Made by a program: the position numbers and the translations under genes. Positions 34,561 to 45,840 of a stretch of 64,000 nt of DNA are shown piece after piece. The notes beneath the pieces were generated by a model, which saw only the letters and a list, made by a program, of their open reading frames with translations, was not told where the DNA came from and did no database searches. The stretch is taken from positions 21,282,810 through 21,346,809 of the forward strand of contig NC_134931.1 of NCBI RefSeq assembly GCF_051020765.1, written 5' to 3'. Positions within the stretch are counted from its first letter, which is position 1. Each line of letters opens with the position of its first letter. The stretch is from Lasioglossum baleicum (lineage: Eukaryota; Arthropoda; Insecta; Hymenoptera; Halictidae).

Positions 34561-35534
34561 CTGAATGTATTTTTCGATCAGTTACCCGATGCAATAAAAT
34601 AAGAATGTAGTTATGTATCAAAAAACATCGATGACCTTGATAACTCCGAAAAAAAGACCTTTCGAAAAAAATATTCGTGTCAGATATTTGGTCCATTGAC
34701 ACCATGCACATTACATAACAAATATTTTTTGCATCACAATAACTTGAAGAGATATTTAGGTGTCCTTATTTAAACGGACCTCCCTGTATACAGTAGCGGA
34801 CAAAAGTTTAAGACTACTATCTTTTCAGTAGATTATCGCATTTTACTAGAGATGCTAAACGTCTAATAGTACCCAATTGCTCTTAAGTGTCTAACAATAA
34901 GTTCAATGGAGTATCTTCTGACGGAGTTCGCTATATCAGACGTCGCACAGTGGGCTGTATGCCCGATTTCAGCGGCCACAGCCAGTTCAAAATTCGCTCA
35001 ATATTGAAACTGCTGTGTAACTTTGCTCAAATTTATCCAAATTTGATGAAAAAACATCCATTTTGAAGCTTGAGATTTTTACTTTTTGTACTGTATACCG
35101 TTTTTGCTGAAACGGATGTTTTGAGTGCAAAATTTGTCCACAAAGAGGAGAGTATTAGATTGTAAAGTTTGTAGCTATTTTTCAATCAAGTACTGGGTAT
35201 TATAATCAATTTCATGTACACTATCGAAAAGTGTAATCATTTACAATTAAAATATCTTTTTAAAATAGTTATTACAAAGAAAAATGTTATGAACAAATTT
35301 TCCATGGTTCAGAGAGAGACATGTTGTGACATAAACAAACATTTTCTGCGTGGGTGGAGGCATAGAGGAGATTTCAAGGTCACCTTGATTTTTTAAACCA
35401 GAATGTCCGTTTTTAACTTCCCGTTTTTATAGGGAAGTTATTGTAATGACCCAGAAAATCGAAAATCGATTTTTTAGCAGATCTTCACGTTTCATGGTCA
35501 TTGCAGTCATTTTAGACTATTTTCAGCAAAATGT

Positions 35535-35613
<79 letters not shown>

Positions 35614-38600
35614 TATGGCCGTTTCTATGTAATCAAATTTTTCGTTAACGTTTTCAGAAAAAGTAACAACGCGATCAGGATGATGAATGATGCAATCGAT
35701 GTGCCCCGCTGTAACTTAGAGCTGATTAGATTTTGGTCCATTTTGGTCAAGTAGTTTTTTAGTTTTTTTAGTTTTTTCGAAAGAAGTTCATTCAACAATG
35801 CAATTTATACGAGAGAACGGAAAGTTTCCACCGAAGAAACAAACGTAATTACACAAAAATTTTTTTTTTCGATTTTAAACAAATTTTTTTTTGTACCTTA
35901 CGATGATGTTTCCGCTTACAATAATCGAAAATTATCCCAATGCAAGAGTGAGTTAATCATCTCTACTCCCGAGAATACATTTTCAAAGAATATCGATGAA
36001 AGTACAAAAAAAATTTATATTACAATCTTTAAAAAAACAATCAGTTCAAAACGAATTATTAACTGAGATTAAATTGAAAATTAATATAAACTATATGATA
36101 ATTATTAATAACATTGATGTTGAAAACGGATTGGTTAATGGAGCACACATGCGGAATATTAAAATTTGTTACTTTTCAAGAAAATACTAAAATTCCGTCT
36201 ATAGTGTGGTTATATTTTCAATTGGCCAAAGTAGGAGTGAAAGTAAGAACTCGTTATCGTGATTATATGAAAAATGCCAATATTGATCAACATTTTACAC
36301 CAATAATAAAAATATCGAATCAAGTAAATATGTCGAGTGAGGAAAAATATCAAATCACACGTAGTCAATTTCCAGTGGTTCCTGCTGAAGCGATTACGAT
36401 TCATAAAAGTCAGGGACAAACATACGAGAAAGTATGTTTGGATTTTAAAAAATCAGAAAGGCGAACTTTACAAATGTTGTATGTAGCACTGAGCAGAGTT
36501 TCAAAATTGAGCGCGGTTTATATATTTTGGGACAATTTAAATTAACAGTATCGAAGAAAACCAAGATCAATACTGCAAACCCGGATAATGAGAAGTTGTA
36601 TCGTTTGCGAAAAACTAATTAAGACAATTTATTTTGCAACATTAGTATGCTATAACAAGGAACCAAGCGAGCAACGAGCATACGATATTGGTTTAATGCG
36701 ACGCCATATAGCAAACATTTTGATAAGTAGAAAACTATTGAATTTCCCTGAAAACGTATAATCTTCTTAAAACGTACACTTAATAATGATAATAATATAC
36801 TGCAACTAACGAATCGGGAAGTTCTTTGTGTGGCTCGTGGAGAGTCACACACCAAATAAAAAAAAAACATTAATAGCTATAGGTACTACTAGCCATGCGT
36901 ACCACTAACCCTTTCGCAAGAGCAGTCCTATCCGCGAGCTCGCAAAGCGAGCGAGCAAAACCAACCCTACTCGCGAGCGAGCGAAGCGAGCGAGCAACAA
37001 TAAGCCTCTAGTTTATACCATAGATCGATAGAGTATCAAATTCTGAGTATAAAAGTGTTGACCTTCGTATGTACTAAACCTAATAGTTAACGAGATATTA
37101 TCAAAAGAAGAAAGAAAAATATTTCGATAATATCTCGTTAACTATTAGATTTGAGACATATGGAGGTCAAATACATTTTTACTCAGAATTCGATAGTTTA
37201 TCGATTCATGATACAAAAAGTAGGTGTTTCGATTTTAAAAAATCAAGGTGACCTTGAAATCTCCTCTATACCTCCACCCACGCAGAAATTGTTTATGGCA
37301 CAACATGTCCCCCTCTATACCGCGCAAATTTTGTCCACAACATATTTTCATATTATTACAAATAAAGGCAATATTCAAAGTGGACATAGTTATTGCCCCA
37401 CCTTGTATATTATTTAAGTTTTGTGTGTATACTGTTTTCTTATTTTAGTATATATTGTGAGTTTATTATTATTATTTAGTATTTATTTAAGTTAATACGA
37501 AGATATAGCGAACGCGAACATGCAGGATGTGAGAAATGCTGCGATTTTCGCGCGCGCGCGATGGCCATTTTTTCGTTGATCAACCATAAAACACGGAGTA
37601 GCAGTTTTTTTTTCTTGCATCTTAATCAGAAAACTTTAAAGAACACAATGGCACAGAAATGAACACCCGATCGCACCCGGAGGTATAACAAAGTCATTAC
37701 CAAAGTCTTGGAATCATAAAGAAAGTGACTGAACCGTTGGTTATCTTTAAATATTAATAACTAAAAAGATGTATACATATAGTACAAAAGTGAATTTCTT
37801 GTAAAAGTATACCTCATACTTAGCTAAAAAAACTTCTATAAAACAAAAATCTGTTAGTGTACGTAAATAAGGTAACAATGACTAATAGGTGAATTCGTTG
37901 AAATATGAAAGCGTGTTAACAGAATTTCAAACTTCCGACTTTCACTGCTTTATGGATACATGAATGGGAAAACGAATGATGGGAGATTGTTCCTCAGATA
38001 TTCAACTAACTGAAGCCACAAAAATTGTACAATTTATGTAAAGTTTTAAAAATTGAATTTTGACCGCTGAAATCGGGCATACAGCCCACTGTGCGTCGCA
38101 AAGGTGAAGATCTTAATTCAAACATTATTCGGCAGCATGTAGCTGTGAAAATAGCTACATGCGCACTTGTATATGCTTCGGAATAATGCAAATTACGCAT
38201 CGTAAACGAGAAAGTAGGACTTTTCAGGGCGATAGCGCCCTAGATCGATCTTTTATCTAGCGTTTTTGACTACTGAGAAACCACGTGTTTGTATTATCGA
38301 GAAACGAGAACACGCATCCCGCACCTTTGCAATCCTTTGCACCGCAGCAAATACAGCATTGAAAGTTTCATGCGCATTCTGCCAAACACTGTTTATGTTT
38401 TGAAAGAGTCTAGATTGTTCGTAGATAGAGTACGAATATATATGTGTAAATGTTAAGAACAATTGAGAATTGTTCGACGTTTAGTGTCTCTAATAAAATG
38501 CGATAATCTACTGAAAAGATAGCCGTCTTAAACTTTTGTCCGCTAATGTATGTACAGTGCAATATAATGCATAATACAGGGTCTGTCCGGAAAGTAATGC

Positions 38601-41600
38601 GATCACATTTTTTTTTTTAAATCTATTGAACATATGAGTACGTACAAACCTTTAAAATTCTTCAAAGTAGGACCCTTGGGCGTTGACGCATTCTTTCCAG
38701 CGCGATTTCCATGCTTCGTATGCTCCCTGGAAGGCGTTATCTGGAACCTCTCATAGTACCCTCGTCGCAGCCTCGTCGAGCACTTCCAACCAAAACTTTT
38801 CCGTAGATTACGGGGAAAACAGTAAACGGTACTTCTTAGTTGGATCACAACACTTCCTCAACCCCCGTATAGTCCTGACTTGTCTCCCGCCGACTTTTCT
38901 TGTTTCCAAAAATTAAGAATGTGCTAAAAGGATGCCATTTTGAAAGCGTGGAACGCGTCAAAGAGGCTGTGACGAGGGTACTAGGAGAGGTTTCAAAAAA
39001 CGCCTTCCAAGAGCATACGAAGCATGGAAATCGTGCTGGATAAAATGTGTCGACACCCAAGGATCCTACTTTGAAGAAATTTAAAGGTTTGTACCCATAC
39101 ATTTAATAAATTTCTTTTTAAAAATGTGGTTGCATTACTTTCCGGACAGACCCTGTATATGTAACCATTTGATTATTATGAAACGTTATTTGTACACTCC
39201 CATTATAAATTACCTCAGGAAACGATTCTACAGATAATCTTGTTGATAATTTGTCGTCATCAGCCGGTGGTAGTGGTGGAACATAATCTTCATCGTCTGA
39301 TGTTAAACCTAATTGATCGCCATAACATGAATGGACAAGTTGCCACATTTCCGCCGAACTCATTGGCTAAAAAATCAAACATGTTATGCTTAGAATTATA
39401 ATTGATACTTTGATACATGTTATTTCATAGGTGAAATATTACTATTTAATGTGGTGCATAATACGTAGCATTACGAAGTCGGAGACTTTGTTTTCGAAAT
39501 AAAAGCAATTAAGCGTGGTTCGGTTTTTGATACGCGCTTCTTAATTACCAAATAGATATATTATTGATATGTGTTCGAGTAATAAGTTTGAATTTTTGCA
39601 TTTGTGTGTGTTATGACAATATTTCATATACCAGAACAAATAAATAACTTCAGCAAATTCAAAAGGTCACACATGGTGGTTTTAATGAAAAAATAAAGCA
39701 TTAAATAACTTGGTAAAAACACTCTAGGAACAAGGTATCATATGAAATTATAAAAAATATTTAGAACATGCAAAATCTTCACTATAAGAGAAATGAGAAA
39801 ATCCGTAAGATTTAACCTAAATTAAATATTATTTTCTCAATATTTCTGAATAAAATCGTAAGACAAACAAAGGTATTTGATCCAGAAAAATGTGAATTAA
39901 GCTGTAATGAACACAATAGCGATAGAGAAAGTGATTTAAAATATTTTATTATTAAATACTATGAACTCCTGCTATCAAAGGAAAATACTATTGATAAAAA
40001 TTAAAGAAACCAAGATACGCATCTCACATGTTAGAGAGATAATGATTAAAATAAGATTCAAAAGAAAATGAGAAATATCACATAATAAATTAACTGTATG
40101 TAATCGAATTATCATAATGATAAAATGGAATGAAGACATTTTACGAATATATCTGTTAGAAAATTTGGGACTGCGTCAATTCTTTTGTGATATTCTACAA
40201 AATTTCTCTTTTGATATCTATATAACACAATAGCTTGTTATTAGTCAATTAATCTTACACAAGTCAAGAGCTTTGTCTAAAATTATCTATTCTTATCAAA
40301 AATATCATTTTATCACATATTTCTTGAGAAACATTAATCATTTAAAATACTAAACGAAGAGGATTATTTACTTATGCAAAATGAAGCAACTAGCGTGGAA
40401 ATTTTTCACGTAAAGAGGAAAGAACTACGGAAAAAATAAATTTAAATATTTGTCAGATGCACGTGCTACATGTATTTTAGTATAACTTGGTTAATGCGAT
40501 TGTCTCGTGTTTACTGTTTCTGCATGTAAACACTGAAGGTGATAGGTTACTGTTTACTTTCTATCTTACTTTCTATAGTAAGTTTATAAGTAGATGCTGT
40601 TGACGTTTATAAATGTTTATAGAAGTAGATATAAGAAAAATAACAACAAAGTCATCAGATGATTGCAAATTGATTCCATTAGTTGTGTAATTACATACAC
40701 TACGTGTACTCCTCTAGAATAACATTTTATATAACTTATGTGAGACATGTATTTTGTCTATATCTTATTAATAATGAAGAGAAAGAAAAAATAGGAACAA
40801 TTAACTCGACATATGAAAATAAAAATATTTGATAAACATATTTGATAAAAACACGAGAAGTATGTTGAAATACTTACTATAATGTACGCAAACATGTATT
40901 TATACGCGTTTCTTGTTAATGTTCTATCACATGCTTGACTATTTAAGAAACAGCATACATCCGAAGTTGAATCTCGAAACTCTAATTACTTGTATTTCAA
41001 ACACGATGCCAATGAGAAAATAATAAAATGTATTATGAACGTTTTTTTGTCATGAAGATTTTGCAATTTTTCGTTTGTCATGATTTCGTTGCATCTTTTT
41101 AGAATATTCTGTACAAGTCTTGTAATCGATTACACAACTTTTCCAAAGTGTAGTAGTAGCATGAAATATAAACGATGAGTAAATATTTATCAATCGTGAG
41201 ATTACTGGGATTATCTGCTAACTAAAAACACCTCATATGTATAACGAATATTGATATGCATTCGTTTCGATTTTACATCCAAATGAATTATTATCGGAGT
41301 GTTAAAATATTATACAAAATGTTCATACCTTACCAATCAGGGCATTTTGCCATACACGAAATAGCATTACATATGTTTTATCTCTTGCACCGAAAGATGT
41401 TAAAAAAAACTTGTCTGTGGCAGTCGATATTGTCATTGCGTTAGGAATAACAATGGCAGTTCTTTCTTTGGTAATAGATGTAACATCCTTCCAACGTAAA
41501 GATACTACGGTTTCCCAACTGAAGATATTTGCATAAAAGCATACATAATTTTGAGAAACATAAAGTCTTCCATGAACCAATATTTCACGTTGTAGTGCAC

Positions 41601-44600
41601 ATGAGTAATCTAAAAATCACGCATTGTGATATATATATATATTCACACATATATATATATACTTTTGAAATATAATACTCATAATACTATTTAATATAAT
41701 CAATATAATTTGTCAATGATAAACATATTTCATTACGTAACCAGTCACTTTGCATTAAAACGTAAAATATTTCTACTGCTTCTATTGTGTACAAAAAATG
41801 CCTGAAGAATAACAGTCACAGAATATAATGTGTAAGATGATGTTTAATACTTTGTAGTCTTTGCTTCTCAGCGAATAAAAAGAATATTAAGGGAGTTCCT
41901 TTTTCCAGGATTGCTAAGGTGTTTCCGGGATTCGCGTTCTCATTTCTCAATAATACAAACACGGGGTTTTTCAGTAGTCAAAAACGCTACGTAAAAGATC
42001 GATCTGGGACGCTATCGCCCTCAAAGTACGAGGGCGATTCAATACGTAACGAGACAAATTGATATACCTCAAAAACTGTTAATTCAATTAATACAGTATT
42101 GTAAAATTCTTTCGGTTGCTGTCGGAGCCACTTTTGCACCTGAATCTTGACTTCTTCATTTCAGCCGAATTTTTTGCCCCATAGAGCCTACTTAAGGGGA
42201 CCAAACATGTGAAAATCTGAAGGGGCAAGATCTGGACTATATAATGAGGGTGTGAAAGAATCTCCCAGCCTAGTTTTCGAATGCATTCTTGAGTTTGAGC
42301 CGTGCATTATCGTGAAGCAAAATCACCCCTTCTGTCAAAAGTCCACGACATTTAGTGCGAATAGCAGGCTTTACTTTGTTCTCCAGCGTGTATCACTGTT
42401 TGATCCTGTCAAGGAGACTCTACGTGGCAAAAAATTCGTCTGAAACGATGAAGTCGAGATTCAGGTGCAAAAGTGGCTCCGACAGCAACCAAAAGAATTT
42501 TACACTAAGGGCATAAGAAAATTAGAGGAACGATAGGACAAATGTATAAGTGTTGGGGGGGATTATGTTGAAAAGTAGCCGAAATATTGTATTAATTGAA
42601 TAAACAGTTTTCGAGCTATATCAATTTGTCTTGTTGCTTATTGAATGACTTACGTAGCTATCTTCATAGCTACACGCTTCCGAATAATGCAAATTACGCC
42701 TCGTAAACGAAAAAATAGGACGTTTGAGGGCGATAACGACCTAGATCGATCTTTTATCTAGCGTTTTTGACTACTGAAAAACCCCATTTTCTATTATCGA
42801 GAAATGAGAACGTGAATCCCGCAGCCTTGCAATCCTGGAAACGAGTCTACCGCCTTAAGTTAAATTCAATAACACTTAACGTTTGATAAAGAAGATATAA
42901 AGTGTGAATGTATTTTCTTTTCGAGGCGGTGACATTACAAAAAATACTGAAATTGTAATATACAGTGGGTGTACGAAGTGTTCGTACACCTTTTAAAAAC
43001 TAATAACTTCTTTATAATTATATCAAACGACCTCATTTTTTTATAATCAATTAGAAGCATTGGTTTACGAAGTGACATGCAAAAAAGATTTTCCAAAAAT
43101 TATAATTTACAAGGTTACATGCAAAAATAAAAAAGGCATTTTTTGAAACTCTTTTATTTGGGTCCCTAATGAAAATTTAAAATATATGTTTTGTAGATCT
43201 ATAATAGTTATACATATGCTGAAAATTTCGACGAAATCGGTTGACGTAGGAAAAAATGACACGCATCGAAAGATGTACGATTCTGTGGATTTGAAGCAGA
43301 AATTGATCAAAAGTCGTGTAAAACTACGATTTTCACCATTTTTAACCGCTTATAGCTCGCACGTATGTTAATCGATTTCGATGAAATTTTCAGCATGTGT
43401 GTAACTATTATAGATCTACAAAACATACATTTTAAATTTTCTTTAAGGGCTCCAATAAAAAAGTTTTAAAAAATCCCTTTTTTATTTTTGCATGTAACCT
43501 TGTAAATTAAAAATTTCTGGAACATCTTTTTTGCATATCATTTCGTAAACCAATGCTTCTAATTGATTATAAAAAATCAGGTCGTTTGGTACAATTATAA
43601 AAAAGTTATTAGTTCTTAAAAGATGTACGAATACTTTGTACACCTACTGTACATAAAAAAGAAATGTTCAAGTCTGTTGACAAGAATGCGAATAACGCTG
43701 AAATCTAGAGAACTGTGATTTCCATAAGTAAACATTGTATTAGGTATCTACGAGAATTAAATATGTTTTTGACAAACACCTTTTTCATATTTAGAAAACT
43801 TTTATCATAAAAATAAACTTACTATACAAAAATATTTATTCTTATCAATGATATATCATTAATGAATTACTTACCAACGACTAATCTTTCATCATCTGGA
43901 ACATCTTTAAATATTCGTTTAAAGTCGTCAGACCTCGATTTATATGTTGGATATAAAACATTGTACCAAGATGATTTCTTTTTATTTCGCTCTCCACCAC
44001 GAGCTTCTTTCTTTCCCTCGTGTGGAATTTTTAGAGCTTGAGAGGAGTCCGATGATTTATTTGCTGCATCCTATTATTGAATGTCAATGAAATGCATCTT
44101 ATTAACGAGCACATTAAAGCAATTTTATAATATATATGTTATAAAATCTTACATGTGACTGGTGTTCATCGAATTTGTTAACATTATTAGATTCTTTAGT
44201 AGCTGAATCGCTATTCGATTTCAAATGATCTCGTTTACTACGTGCTTTCGGACTAGGGCGAGGAGATAAATTTGGGCTTGAAACAGGGCTATTTCGTTCT
44301 CCGCATGCTCCGATTAACGATTCTTGGGTATTATCGGACGAGCCATTTCCTCTACTTGTAGCTGAATTAGGATTATCCAACGTGGCAGAATTTATATTAG
44401 TAATTACGTCGTGACTAGAGATTAATAAATCTTCCACTGATTTGCTCCTACAAAAGTTACAAATATTATAATAACAAAATTCTTTTGTATTAAAATACGC
44501 ATAACAAGAAAAATGTTAGAATTGAAAATAATATGAAAAGCTTATAGTATAAAGTTACTCACATGCTTGCAGTTGGATACTTCTGCGAAGATTCCACTTC

Positions 44601-44609
44601 AAAGTGCAT
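28199..44609 (-). CDS. GRAMD1/Aster-type sterol transfer protein
   Basis: ER-anchored protein of the GRAMD1/Aster (yeast Lam/Ltc) family, which moves sterol from plasma membrane to ER at contact sites. The start chosen is the ATG at 44609; exon 1 (MHFEVESSQKYPTAS) joins by AT|G to a serine-rich exon at about 44447-44150. The GRAM domain lies in exons at about 44070-43870 (WYNVLYPTYKSRSDDFKRIF, VPDDERLVVD) and 41590-41330 (REILVHGRLYVSQNYVCFYA). Further exons: 39363-39195 (MWQLVHSCYGDQLGL), about 33060-32915 (DLSDTTESEAEKHACT), then the VASt domain in exons at 32400-32230, 32130-32010, 29360-29165 and 29154-28860 (VIEKNCWAGLEEYFTSLIKA). A transmembrane segment follows (about 28770-28690), then a coiled C-terminal exon ending at TAA 28199. 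Two introns are swollen by transposons. Which insect paralogue this is, and any alternative starts, are not determined. Confidence 0.9.
29998..30773. mobile_element. TA-flanked element inserted at the centre of the foldback
   Basis: Ends CCAGGTGTTTCTAAAAATATG and CATATTTTCAGAAACACCTGG are inverted, with TA on both sides. It splits the hairpin apex of the surrounding element (CATTAATATTTCGATATA on one side, TATCGAAATGTTAATG on the other). About 775 bp. No transposase recognised. Confidence 0.7.
31220..31470. repeat. Inverted partner of 27360-27600
   Basis: Carries CACTCCACTGCCGGCCAACG, GGCGGCGATGATTGATCTCG and GAACACCACAGCATTGACTC, all reverse complements of the block at 27360-27600. A repeat of CGTTTGGTATCATTTT-type sequence follows again near 31660. 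Confidence 0.85.
33127..34788. mobile_element. 1.66-kb foldback element in GRAMD1 intron
   Basis: Ends TACAGGGAAGTCTGTTTAAA and TTAAACGGACCTCCCTGTA, flanked by TA. Arms pair almost throughout: 33130-33365 with 34545-34790, and 33395-33740 with 34100-34435 (GTCCACTCACGAAAAAACTG and inverse). The centre at 33740-34100 is unpaired. An (AT)n tract (34517-34552) and a C11 run (33368-33378) interrupt the arms. No transposase. Confidence 0.85.
34517..34552. repeat. (AT)n microsatellite
   Basis: Uninterrupted AT tract in the right arm of the foldback element. Confidence 0.95.
35538..35613. repeat. (GT)n(GCGT)n microsatellite
   Basis: GT dinucleotides followed by nine or more GCGT units. Confidence 0.97.
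35990..36543 (+). pseudogene. PIF1/Helitron-type helicase C-terminal fragment
   Basis: Two overlapping frames carry late motifs of a PIF1-like superfamily 1B helicase: NYMIIINNIDVENGLVNGA in one frame and, after a frame change, AEAITIHKSQGQTYEKVCLD and LYVALSRVSKLS, the motif V/VI region, ending WDNLN. The Walker A and B parts and any Rep domain are missing. Eukaryotic Helitrons carry such a helicase; a stray host PIF1 fragment is the alternative. Not functional as it stands. Confidence 0.75.
38128..38340. mobile_element. MITE family A, half copy
   Basis: Has the AATAATGCAAATTACGC, GGCGATAGCGCCCTAGATCG and TATTATCGAGAAACGAGA blocks of family A; only one end is present. Confidence 0.7.
38577..39155 (-). 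mobile_element. Internally deleted mariner-like element
   Basis: Inverted ends CAGGGTCTGTCCGGAAAGTA and TACTTTCCGGACAGACCCTG with TA on both sides. Minus- and plus-strand pieces resemble mariner transposase (plus strand near 38840-38930: QPPYSPDLSPADF-like reading, then FPKIKNVLKGCHFESVER). Parts are duplicated in inverted order (ATTTCCATGCTTCGTATGCTC at 38707 less one base, and its inverse near 39010). 579 bp, non-autonomous. Confidence 0.8.
39380..41300. other. GRAMD1 intron, no feature seen
   Basis: AT-rich, low complexity in places. I see no inverted-repeat element, coding similarity or microsatellite of note. Confidence 0.5.
41886..42861. mobile_element. MITE family A copy carrying a nested mariner
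   Basis: Left end near TTAAGGGAG at 41888; right end GAAACGAGTCTACCGCCTTAA. Inverted blocks AACACGGGGTTTTTCAGTAG and CTACTGAAAAACCCC; also GATCGATCTGGGACGC and GACCTAGATCGATC. The middle, 42048-42647, is a separate mariner remnant. Confidence 0.8.
42048..42647 (+). mobile_element. Mariner remnant with transposase C terminus
   Basis: Inverted ends near CGAGACAAATTGATATACC and ATATCAATTTGTCTTG. A plus-strand piece at about 42460-42580 reads VQKWLRQQPKEFYTKGIRKL and then VGGDYVEK after a stop, the typical end of a mariner transposase. The upstream half is in the opposite sense, so the copy is internally deleted and rearranged. Confidence 0.75.
42961..43651. mobile_element. 690-bp foldback element, family E copy 1
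   Basis: Ends TACAGTGGGTGTACGAAGTG and AATACTTTGTACACCTACTGT, with arms paired to a short loop near 43300-43340. Contains CTGAAAATTTCGACGAAATC and its inverse. Second copy at 62261-62999. In a GRAMD1 intron. Confidence 0.9.
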
Positions 44610-45840
44610 AATAATTATAATATGCTGTCATAAATACTATTGATAGTTCTGTGACAACTTATCAGAACTTTGTATGTCAATGTATTTATAGCAGTTTTAC
44701 AATAGATCGACAATCGAATTGAACAATTCACCTTAATAATGCAACACTTTTTTTTTACGGTAATTACATTTTAAAAAGATAACATACGCGTGACTTTCGC
44801 AAAATGTGTAAATAATCGTTATGATAATGACAATTCATTTCAAGTAAATGTAGATTGTTATGAAATACACTTCAGTTGTTTTAATTATTTTACAATCACA
44901 CGATCACGAGACGTTCATGTATTCGTTATAGAAATTCGAATCAATATGTACTGTTTTTTAAAACAAAATAGAAAACAGTCCGTGTATCAAAAACGTTCCA
45001 CCATATTGTTCTAACCGTATTTTTTCCGGTTAACCACGGTTAACTGATACGCAGAAAAAATTGCAGTATCTTACGAACAAAGTTGCGCGTAATATCAATT
45101 TCAGAAATGTTGAACAATTTGAAGTACATGAACTGTTGTAAAACGGTATATATATATATAATTATGAATATTACTTTATCTAATAAATTCCTCGCTTGAT
45201 GTATTTTATTTAGAGAATATAATCGCGGTTATACATACAAAATTGAAAATTTTCACAAAAACATTTATAAATGTCACGCATTTTTATTTTATAAATACTG
45301 TGTGGCAATCGATTGGTATTTAAAATCTAACTCGATATTTGCATTGCGATAGTGGTACAAAGCAACTTATTTGGTACAAAGTACAAACACAAACGATTCA
45401 TGCGAACACTGCCATTCGTTCATTCACGTTCATTCCACACCACACTTTTACCACTTTACCTGACTTTACCACACACTACACTACTACACACACACAGATT
45501 ACTTGAAATCCGTGCAAAAACGTGGCTGTGTTTGCATTTACGAGCAATATTGTACGTGTATTATTCATTGAATACAATAAATTAGGAATTCCGAAGTAAT
45601 ATTTGAAGAATGTATAATTTATCATTTAAGAATTACTGATTTGTGAGATTAAACTTTTCATTAATACTTTAGTCGTTTTTAGAAACTTAAAGGTATAATA
45701 TATATATAGGTTATACAAGCAATCAGAAACACATATTGTTTCCATTAAATAAAAAACGGTGTAAAGTAGAAAGCAAGATCTTCCTTATTGTTTGTTTATA
45801 GTAATTGCAAAATTTTCTTGCAAGTATTTCAATAGACCCA
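44610..45840. other. Divergent intergenic region GRAMD1 / CBS
   Basis: 1.2 kb between two divergent genes. Includes a short TA repeat near 45148 and ACAC-rich sequence near 45480. A run of small open frames has no recognised similarity. Both promoters must lie here but no motif is convincing. Confidence 0.45.

Larger units (their letters stand above)
35403..37011. mobile_element. Helitron-like insertion, 3' end CTAG
   Basis: It interrupts the foldback arm and ends in CTAG followed by T. Just upstream are short hairpin-forming GC-rich blocks (GCTCGCAAAGCGAGC at about 36940). It carries a decayed helicase C terminus at 35990-36543. The 5' end is only approximate. Confidence 0.55.
35050..37405. 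mobile_element. Foldback element split by a Helitron-like insertion
   Basis: Left arm 35130-35402 (TGCGTGGGTGGAGGCATAGA, CAAGGTCACCTTGATTTTTT) pairs with right arm 37215-37345. The hairpin apex lies at about 37024-37205, with arms reading TAATAGTTAACGAGATATTA and its inverse. The missing inner left arm is replaced by 35403-37011. Confidence 0.65.
34791..38548. mobile_element. Tc1-like element, TIR CAGTAGCGGACAAAAG, heavily interrupted
   Basis: The left end CAGTAGCGGACAAAAGTTTA is matched inverted by TAAACTTTTGTCCGCTAATG at 38529-38548. Inner blocks pair as well (CAGTGGGCTGTATGCCCGAT at about 34948 and its inverse at about 38075). TA flanks both ends. It abuts the previous foldback element through a shared TATA. 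It contains a foldback, a Helitron-like piece and a MITE A half copy. Confidence 0.7.

Noticed and set aside
35446..35754. Open frame with a Val-Cys-Val-Cys repeat
   Set aside because: Translation of the GT/GCGT microsatellite.
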